Origin: a virus
IMG/VR virus record: IMGVR_UViG_3300012931_000004
Coordinates: 1-48,390 of that record
Strand: one strand, 5' to 3'
Length of the DNA: 48,390 nt
In this document: piece by piece, positions 1-7,300 of the stretch
Position numbering within the stretch: position 1 is the first letter of the stretch
Layout of the letters: each line of letters opens with the position of its first letter
Translations under genes and position numbers: made by a program
The notes under the pieces: generated by a model
What the model was told of the DNA's origin: nothing
Databases searched by the model: none
Seen by the model: only the letters and a program-made list of their open reading frames with translations

Positions 1-123
1 AGCGAAGAGGGTCGATTCTCATTGGTGAGTTTGGGCAAGGTGGACAGAAGATCATTCCTATCATCCATCCTGCAGCAGCCCTCAGGAATTATATCCTCAC
101 TCACTTCATCCGCTTCGATCTGA
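1..123. repeat. Terminal direct repeat, left copy
   Basis: These 123 bases recur without a mismatch as the last 123 bases of the window (48268-48390). The glycosylase-polymerase reading frame is continuous when the copies are superimposed. The window is therefore a closed circle or a terminally redundant phage genome. An assembler overlap and a short real terminal repeat cannot be told apart from sequence alone. Confidence 0.95.
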
Positions 124-2117
124 GACGTGCAAGGGAGGAAAGTGCTTATCCTGACATTCGCTTGCCTCATCGCATCCTGCGGATTGAGCCTACTTTTATT
201 GAGGCTATTGCTTATATCCAGGCAGCTAATGAACTGCCTCGGATAGGCTATGATATCGAGGTCTTCAATGATGAGATATCTTGCCTGTCAATAGCTCATA
301 GTCCTTACGACTGTATGTCTATTCCCTTTGTCTGGGACGGCAGGGACTATTTCACTGTCGATCAGGAAGCTGAGATATGGAGGAACCTTGCAACTCTCCT
401 CGAGAACCCTGATGTTGAGAAAACAGGTCATCATATCACTTTCGACTTTACCTTTACGTTCCTTAAGTATGGGATTATCTTCCGTAACATCCAGTGTACG
501 ATGGTGAAGTGTAAGATATGCTATCCTGACTTTCCTAAGGGCCTGGACTTCGTCACGTCGATCTTCACGAAGGAACCTTACTATAAGGACGATGGGAAGC
601 GGTGGTTCAAGATGGGTGGTTCTTATCGTGACTTCGCTATCTATAACGCAAAGGACTCTGCTGTTGATATAGAGGTTCTTCCTGCTCTTGACGCTGAGGT
701 TCAGGTTCAAGGAAATGAAGCGACAGTTGAACGTCAGACATCTATAATCCCATCTCTCGTCTATATGCAAGCTAAAGGCATAAAGGCTGATGTTGCAGGA
801 ATGAAGAAGATGATTGCTGAATACGACTTCAGGATCAATGAGCTTCAAGAAGAGTTGAACAAGCTATGTGGATATGAGATAAACCCAAGCAGTAGCCCGC
901 AGCTTCAGAACTACTTCTATATCAAGAAGGGTATCAAGCCTTACGTCTCCAGGTCGACAGGAAACATAAGCGTCGATGCTATGGCCCTCAAGCGTCTCAG
1001 CAAACGTGGCTTCAAGGAGGCAAAGGTTATCCTTGAGATGCGACACCTTCTCAAGATCAAGGGAACTTATTTTGAAATGGACCTTGATACTGATGATCGT
1101 ATCCGTTGCTCGTTCGATCCTGTAGGGACTGACAACGGTCGTCTTTCAAGTAGCAAGACTATCCTTGGCAAGGGTGGAAACATGCAGAACCTTCCACCCG
1201 AGATGCTCCGCTTTCTCCTCGCAGACGAAGGCTGCTTCCTATATAACATCGACCTTGGTCAAGCTGAGAATCGTCTTGTTGCTTATATATCACCTGAGCC
1301 TAATATGATCGCTGCCTTCGAGAAGGGCATAGATATCCATAAGCAAACAGCTGGCTTGATCTTCAACAAAGAACCAAAGGACATAAGTGATGAACTCGGA
1401 AGCTCAACCATTGGCGGTGGCGTTTACTCAGAAAGATTTTGGGGGAAGAAAAGTAATCACTCTCTCAATTATGATCTCGGCTACAGAGCTTTTGCTCTCG
1501 TCTGTGAAATCCAAGACCATGAAGCTAAATATATCGTTAAAAGATACCACTCTGTCTATCCAGGGGTTCGACAGTATCACGCCTGGATACGAGCTCAACT
1601 TGGTAAAAACAGGACAATTACAAATTGCTTTGGACGCAAGCGACTGTTTACCAATAGATGGGGAGACGAACTCTTCAAAGAAGCTTACGCCTTCATTCCT
1701 CAGTCAACAGTTGCTGACATCATCAATGAACGAGGATTAGCATATGTTATGGATAATCCTCAGTTCAAGGGTGCAGAGATACTTAACCAAGTACATGACT
1801 CTCTCGTTGTCCAGATTTCTTATGTTGATGTTCCAGTATGGCGACACGCTGAGATGTTAAAGCTTCTGGTAGATTCACTGCAGAAACCAATAACTTTCAG
1901 AGGTCTCACCTTCTCTATACCTGCTGATACTAATGTAGGTATCTCACTAACAAAAGACAAAAAGAAAGTAAGAGGAGTTCCTGTCAATGAGCACTCGACT
2001 GTTGAAGGACTGGCTAGAGAGTTATCTCGTATACACAGCGAAGTCAGAGCCGCCAATCTTATACAAGACATGGACTGCTATATCAGTGATAGCAGCCTGT
2101 ATGAGGAGGAAGTGTAA
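1..2117 (+). CDS. DNA polymerase A, C-terminal part of a uracil-DNA-glycosylase/polymerase fusion (continues from 47895)
   Basis: The frame is open from base 3 with no stop before 2117 and joins in frame to 47895-48390 across the circular junction, giving about 829 residues. A TTG at 162 is not needed as a start. Fusion residues about 126-175 complete the glycosylase domain, with the second uracil-glycosylase motif HPAAALRN at 147-154. A 3'-5' exonuclease domain follows: DIE at 209-211, GHHITFDF, and YNAKDSAVD. The family A polymerase motifs are DLGQAENRL (A, near 542), RFWGKKSNHSLNYD (B, near 605) and QVHDSL (C, near 723). It is the probable replicative polymerase. Motif B reads NHSLNYD rather than the usual NFG..YG, as in some phage enzymes. 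The last 131 nt overlap the next gene out of frame. Confidence 0.93.
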   Translation, partial: RRGSILIGEFGQGGQKIIPIIHPAAALRNYILTHFIRFDLRRAREESAYPDIRLPHRILRIEPTFIEAIAYIQAANELPRIGYDIEVFNDEISCLSIAHSPYDCMSIPFVWDGRDYFTVDQEAEIWRNLATLLENPDVEKTGHHITFDFTFTFLKYGIIFRNIQCTMVKCKICYPDFPKGLDFVTSIFTKEPYYKDDGKRWFKMGGSYRDFAIYNAKDSAVDIEVLPALDAEVQVQGNEATVERQTSIIPSLVYMQAKGIKADVAGMKKMIAEYDFRINELQEELNKLCGYEINPSSSPQLQNYFYIKKGIKPYVSRSTGNISVDAMALKRLSKRGFKEAKVILEMRHLLKIKGTYFEMDLDTDDRIRCSFDPVGTDNGRLSSSKTILGKGGNMQNLPPEMLRFLLADEGCFLYNIDLGQAENRLVAYISPEPNMIAAFEKGIDIHKQTAGLIFNKEPKDISDELGSSTIGGGVYSERFWGKKSNHSLNYDLGYRAFALVCEIQDHEAKYIVKRYHSVYPGVRQYHAWIRAQLGKNRTITNCFGRKRLFTNRWGDELFKEAYAFIPQSTVADIINERGLAYVMDNPQFKGAEILNQVHDSLVVQISYVDVPVWRHAEMLKLLVDSLQKPITFRGLTFSIPADTNVGISLTKDKKKVRGVPVNEHSTVEGLARELSRIHSEVRAANLIQDMDCYISDSSLYEEEV

Positions 2118-3165
2118 GTTCCAATGGGGAACTATCAGCATATACCCAAACTTATATATAGTCCTAGTTGGTCCTCCTGGTCGATGCAGGAAAGGGACCG
2201 CTATGACTGTTGGGGAGAGTATGCTCAGGGAATTGGGGATAAAGTTATCTTCCAGTTCTATTACTCGGGAAGCTCTTGTTCACCAGCTGAAGACAAGCAG
2301 CGACACACATATAGATGAAGGTGGAAAGATGTATCTCCACAGCTCACTAACAATCTTCAGTAAGGAGCTAACAGTGTTCCTTGGCTATAACAATCTCCAG
2401 CTTATGGCTGACCTGACTGACTGGTTCGATTGTGGAGATGTCTGGGAGTATAGGACAAAGAACATGGGAACTGATGACATCACAGGAGTTTGGGTTAACT
2501 TGATAGGAGCAACTACTCCTGACCTCCTTGGCTCGACTCTCCCTCGTGATGCTATTGGAGGTGGTCTAACAAGCCGTATGATCTTTGTGTATGAGCAAGA
2601 CAAGGACCACACTGAGCTTGCACCTTTCCTTTCAGAAGAGGAGATGGAGATTGGTGCAAAGCTTCTTGTTGACCTCGAAAGAATCGCAATGCTTCAGGGT
2701 ACGTTTAAAGCAACTGAGGGTTATGTTGAGAAGTTTACAAGGTGGTATGCTTATACGGACAGTAATCCTCCTCCCTTCGACGATCATAGGTTTGCCCCAT
2801 ACTTTGAGCGTAAGCCCACTCATCTATGGAAGCTTTCTATGATAATGAACGCTTCTCGAACGAGTGATATGCTGATTACAGAGGACGACTTCGACAGAGC
2901 TCTCAACGTTCTTGATGTAACAGAACGTATGATGCCAAGAACGTTCTCTGGCTTTGGGAAGAGCAGAGATGCTGACGTCCTCAATAGGGTCATGACTATT
3001 GTTGGGACAAGGAAACGTATTAGTTTGCCAGAGCTCCAGGGAATGGTTTATCTGGATGCTGACAGCAGAACACTCGATAGCATAGTAACAACCCTTGAGT
3101 CAATGAACTTCTTAACGATAGGACGTGAGGGAACACAGTCAATACTGGAGTATAAGAAACAATGA
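1987..3165 (+). CDS. DUF3987-type P-loop ATPase, probable replicative helicase/primase-helicase
   Basis: The 392-residue protein matches the pattern of phage DUF3987 proteins. Its N-terminus has SEPPILYKTWTAISVIAACM followed by IYPNLYIVLVGPPG, and a Walker A motif GPPGRCRKGT lies at residues 62-71. The likely role is ATP-driven work at the replication fork, inferred from its place directly after the polymerase. The start at 1987 lies inside the polymerase gene. It is supported by AGAGGAG nine bases upstream and by conserved family sequence beginning almost at residue 1. The 131-nt overlap with the polymerase is therefore coding in two frames. The stop overlaps the next start (ATGA). Confidence 0.85.
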   Translation: MSTRLLKDWLESYLVYTAKSEPPILYKTWTAISVIAACMRRKCKFQWGTISIYPNLYIVLVGPPGRCRKGTAMTVGESMLRELGIKLSSSSITREALVHQLKTSSDTHIDEGGKMYLHSSLTIFSKELTVFLGYNNLQLMADLTDWFDCGDVWEYRTKNMGTDDITGVWVNLIGATTPDLLGSTLPRDAIGGGLTSRMIFVYEQDKDHTELAPFLSEEEMEIGAKLLVDLERIAMLQGTFKATEGYVEKFTRWYAYTDSNPPPFDDHRFAPYFERKPTHLWKLSMIMNASRTSDMLITEDDFDRALNVLDVTERMMPRTFSGFGKSRDADVLNRVMTIVGTRKRISLPELQGMVYLDADSRTLDSIVTTLESMNFLTIGREGTQSILEYKKQ

Positions 3166-3797
3166 ATATGCTTGATCTTGATACCATCTATGAAGTCCAG
3201 GAACAACCTGTCCTCTTTATGCGTCCAGGTATCCTCAGCTGCCCTCCTATCCCAAAGGCTCTTAATGGAGTTAATCCCAGGACGATAAAGGGTAAGGGTT
3301 GGTGGGATAAGCAGAGGAAAGCTGTGTATAAGCAGAACAACTATCACTGCTTTGCGTGTGGAGTCTGGGAGAAGAAGGCTAGACCAAATCCCTGGCTAGA
3401 TGCTCATGAGATATATAGGGTCAGTACAAAGACAGGGAGGGTAACACTTAAGGAAATAGTCGCTATCTGCCCAGCTTGCCATAAGTTTATCCACCTGAGC
3501 TTGGTGCAGAAGCAACACGCAGCTGGAATTATCTCATATAAAGATATGCAATATATCGTGATACATGGGCTTGATCTTGTCAGATCGTGGAAAGTTCCTA
3601 TCCTTCTCGGGACTCTGCAAGTAGCTGAGTATATGTTAGGCTTCCTCATTCAGTATAAGAAGTTCAACATAAGACCTCCTTACGCATATGACCTTGAGTG
3701 GGATAAGTGGCATCTTGTTCTTGATGGAAAGAAGTATAGGTCGAAGTTTAAAGATGAAGAAGAGTGGAGACGGTTCTATAACAAACAAGGAGGATAA
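3162..3797 (+). CDS. HNH-like zinc-binding protein
   Basis: This 211-residue protein has an HNH/zinc-knuckle core: CFAC at 63-66, DAHE at 80-83, CPACH at 103-107 and H111. The spacing resembles HNH endonuclease folds, with DAHE as the likely catalytic His strand. The C-terminal hundred residues (tryptophan- and lysine-rich) match nothing I recognise. It is translationally coupled to the ATPase gene (ATGA). It could be a homing-type nuclease or a non-catalytic zinc protein of the replication module; no target can be inferred. Confidence 0.7.
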   Translation: MNMLDLDTIYEVQEQPVLFMRPGILSCPPIPKALNGVNPRTIKGKGWWDKQRKAVYKQNNYHCFACGVWEKKARPNPWLDAHEIYRVSTKTGRVTLKEIVAICPACHKFIHLSLVQKQHAAGIISYKDMQYIVIHGLDLVRSWKVPILLGTLQVAEYMLGFLIQYKKFNIRPPYAYDLEWDKWHLVLDGKKYRSKFKDEEEWRRFYNKQGG

Positions 3798-3798
3798 C

Positions 3799-4050
3799 AT
3801 GATTAAGGCAACTATAGATTTGTTGGACGATGTTACTAAAGGAAACAAGAAGGGATATATAAGGAATAGTTATCTAGTGTTTCATGGCTGGAGGCTTAAG
3901 AAAGGTGACGATGGTTATATGACTATAGAAATGCTGTATAAGGATGGTACAGCTTTAGCTACTTGTACTCTACATGATGTAGACTTTAATATAGGAGACA
4001 CACTTTCGTTCTACATAAATGCTGGACTTATGAAGGTGAAGATAACGTAA
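3799..4050 (+). CDS. Hypothetical small protein
   Basis: The 83-residue protein begins MIKATIDLLDDV. The start is set by AAGGAGG six bases upstream, directly after the HNH-like gene. It appears to be mostly beta strands (alternating hydrophobic stretches such as TCTLHDVDFNIG and LSFYINAGLMKVKIT). There is no known motif. It is the last strongly supported gene of the rightward block before the palindrome at 4060. Confidence 0.75.
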   Translation: MIKATIDLLDDVTKGNKKGYIRNSYLVFHGWRLKKGDDGYMTIEMLYKDGTALATCTLHDVDFNIGDTLSFYINAGLMKVKIT

Positions 4051-4059
4051 CAATAACTA

Positions 4060-4076
4060 TGTTCAAAAATTGAACA
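4060..4076 (+). promoter_or_regulatory. Palindromic site 1 (TGTTC-N7-GAACA)
   Basis: Arms TGTTC and GAACA flank AAAAATT, with outer AACTA and AAGG. The right flank runs straight into AAAGGAGG, the Shine-Dalgarno sequence of the gene at 4090. Confidence 0.85.
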
Positions 4077-4089
4077 AAGGAGGCAAAAC

Positions 4090-4302
4090 ATGAAGACACG
4101 AATAACCCCTCTTGAAAACACGTATCACTACGAAAGTGCGAGACGGCAGATATTAGAAAGCCACACGGGCTGGCCAGTGTGCTCGTGTGGCCTTCTTCAT
4201 ACATCAGTTGCAGGAATAGCTAATCATATAGCTAGCGTTCAAGATCTCCTGCATCTGGATACTGTTCCAGTATATCAGGCCTCCGAATCACTTCTGTCAT
4301 AA
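4090..4302 (+). CDS. Hypothetical zinc-finger-like small protein
   Basis: The 70-residue protein starts 9 bases after a perfect AAAGGAGG. It contains CSCGLLHTSVAGIANHI, a C-x-C...H...H arrangement that could bind zinc. The last 71 bases overlap, on the opposite strand, the end of the 1737-residue late gene, and the late terminator hairpin (4160-4191) lies inside the coding sequence. It is either a real last gene of the early block or a remnant whose ribosome site survives. Confidence 0.55.
   Translation: MKTRITPLENTYHYESARRQILESHTGWPVCSCGLLHTSVAGIANHIASVQDLLHLDTVPVYQASESLLS
4160..4191 (-). terminator. Terminator of the leftward late operon (possibly bidirectional)
   Basis: A 10-bp stem (4160-4169 with 4182-4191, one G-T pair) closes a 12-base loop. 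On the minus strand it is followed by TTTCTAAT and lies about 40 bases after the stop of the last late gene. On the plus strand it is followed by CTTCTTC, so weak termination in both directions is possible. It lies where the two transcription blocks converge. Confidence 0.75.
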
Positions 4303-7300
4303 GCAAGCGTCTCTGCTTCGGGTCAAGTACCCTGAACTGTGCGGCTCTTCTCAGGGTACTTGGCTTGATCCCAAGACGCATCATCCGCTCGATGAGATCA
4401 GTTGTCAGCGGCTTACCCTTTGCAACTGCATCAAGAACATCATCTATCGTCTCGGTCTTCTGGTCAGCAAGTAGCTTCTCCTTATCACCAATGTTCCTCT
4501 CAGCAACCCTGATCCTATTCAGTTCAATAGGCTCAGCTCCAGCTACCGACTTAGCCACGAAAGTTGCAGTGTTATCTATATGCCAGAGGCGTCTGCCTCT
4601 TTCATCTTTCACCCAACCATCCTTATCCACTACCTGCTCAATCACATTTCTCCAGTGGCGAATAATAGGGAAGATAGACGAGCCAGCCCTCATCCCTTCA
4701 ACTCCTTCAAGCCCGTGTCCATCAACAAGAGGAGTTACTACATTCTTATATAGGCTCGTGATGTCAGAAAGTGTAGGTCCAAGCCAATCCTTCATGCTTG
4801 CAGGAAACTGAAACGTAGCAGGAGCTGTAATATCAACTCCAAGAGCTCCTCCGATCCCTCGACTTGCCCTGGGATATTCCTTATTCATCCAATTCTCAAG
4901 CTCATTCCACCCTTGCATCATGCCCAGGATAGGCAGGGACTTAGCGATCATAACAAGCCCGCGAGGTCCACCGAGAGCAAGCTGCATCCCTATATATCGT
5001 GCGATCTCAGGACCTCTCAACGTACTGATGAATTCCATCTCCTTAAGTAGATAAGGCTTAAACTGCATCAACAAGCGACCAGTTGGGCTCCTCATGATCT
5101 CAGGAAGTGAAGCCATATCATAAGTGAACTGCTGGAACCAGTTAGCCTTAATCGCTGTATCACGAGCTGCAGCCTCAGACATCCCAGAACTTTTAGCCAT
5201 GAGATAGTTAGCAGCAAGTGTCAGCTTACGAACTGGAAGCTCAGGCGCCTGGAACAGGCCAAGAGGTTCGATCAGTGAATGCATCTTCCTACCAAACTCA
5301 GTCTTCGGTGCTGCCAAGATTCCCCATCTCTCAAACGTACCTCTCGTTGAAAGCTCACCAGTTGCACTTTCAACTATATTAACACCAAGATAGGGTTCCA
5401 TAGCTTTCATAAAATCCTTACCCTCAGCTGTCTTCAGGAAAGCTGCGCCCTCAGCAACATAACGAGTTCCAGTCTTCGTCCAGATATGACCAAGTCCACT
5501 AGCGGCATTGATAAGCCCCTTGACAGGTGCATAACCAAGCTTAAGGTTTGCTTCAAGCTCACGAGATGCTTGGATAGCCTTCGAGTACAGACGCTGGCTT
5601 CCCACATTCTTAAGAAGTCCATCAACGATCTCGTCTCCCTTATAGTAACGGCCCTTAATATCCTCAATATAACGATTGAGATATGCTTGTTCCTCCTCGT
5701 TCAAGAAGGGTCTCTTGATGTCTCTCGTCCCAGTAGTTCCATCCTTCTTGACATAGGACTCTTGCCCAACAACCTCAGTCTTCATCATGGCTTTCCTTGC
5801 AGCATCAATAGCTGGATCAAGAGCCATCTTCTTCTCCATACTATACATATAGTTATAGAGAATGTCAAAGACATTCTTCTCACCCTGGAGGAACTCACGT
5901 CTATCCATCGTGTAAGGGGAGAACTGATAAGTTGGCTTGATGAAGAACCTACCCTGCAACCCCTTCTGTGCAAGTCTTCTTGCAGCTGCACTATTTATTC
6001 CCTCTATGCTCTTCTTCAATCCATTCTGCATGTTCCACAAGAGTCTATTATACGAACGCTTAGAAAGACCAGTAGCAAGCTCTTCCAAGTTGTGCTTCGT
6101 GTCGATCTGGAACTCCTTATCAGGATACAGCTCAACAAGGTCAGCAAACTTTCTGGCAGCGTCTGCTTCTGACATGGCCTTCGCGTAAAGCCTCCCTCCA
6201 GATACAATTCTAAGAGGTCCACGCTCATAGTGAGTAACGTAATCGTCGAGACCCCACTTGTCAATATCTGCGTATTCCTTTGCAGTGTCACGGATAACCT
6301 CCTCATCGACCCATGCCCGCTGTCTGCGACGGCCAAGCTTATCAAGGACAACATGAGTCTTATACTTAGCAATAACCTCCTCAACAGGACGACCAGCGAT
6401 AATCTCAGCAAGAGCTGCATTTTCATCTTCGTTGAGGTTGTTCTTGAAGTCCTCCCTCAGATGAGCCTTATACTTATCTCTCACAGCATCAAGCTCAGTC
6501 CTGACCATGCGAGCTGCTTCAAGTTCCTCAGGAGAACCCTCAGTTGTCTTTCCCTCAAGGATATCTCTGATCCGTTCCTTGCTCTCTACACTTGCCAGAG
6601 TCGTCTCAGCAGCTCTCACAGTCTCATTCCTCTGCGAAGCGGCAAAGTTCCCCTCATACATCTTCTTGTGAAGATCGAAGATAAGAGGCTCCATCTTCTT
6701 ATTGTCGATATATGCAAAGTCAGGTGTGTTAGCCTTAGTGCGGACGAACCTCCTTAGGTTCTCACCCATCTTAGCAATCATCCCATCTACAAAGTCACTA
6801 TCAACACGAGCTATCAGCTGCTTCCCGTTGACTTCAGCTATCACTCTCTTATGCTCAGCATTTGCTTGAGACTTACGTTCACCAAGGAGTCTCTTAGCAA
6901 AGTTATAGATCTGCTGTCCACCCAGCATATCGAAAATAAGCTCTCCTCCCTCTTCAGGTGGAAGCTCCTCTCCAAGCCCTTCTTCCTCAAGCTTCTTGTT
7001 ATATCTGTCTATCTCAGCCTGAACACTCGATGTATCCTTCTTCCTGCGTCTCATAGCCTTCAGTCGAGCGTCAAGCTCAGCACGACTCTCAGATGCCGCA
7101 GGCTTAACAGCTTCAGGCTTCTCGATCTTAACACCTGCCTTCTCAGCCTCAACCTTTATCTGTCTTCTCTCAAGGGCAAGTTTCATCTCGAGGAGCCGTT
7201 CCTCCTTACTAATAGGAAGATTATCTACAAGCGTGTCCAGTGTAGCATCATCAAAGTGGTTTTGCATCTTGATGATCAGATCAGCTGCGTTACTGATAGG

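Noticed and set aside
2118-2132. GTTC-N7-GAAC sequence after the polymerase stop
   Set aside because: The half-sites have the right spacing but lack the T/A outer bases and the AT-rich centre, and it lies inside coding sequence; treated as coincidence.
5486-6172. Long plus-strand frame antisense to the giant virion protein
   Set aside because: The opposite strand is a continuous coding gene with family features; this frame has low-complexity composition and no ribosome site.
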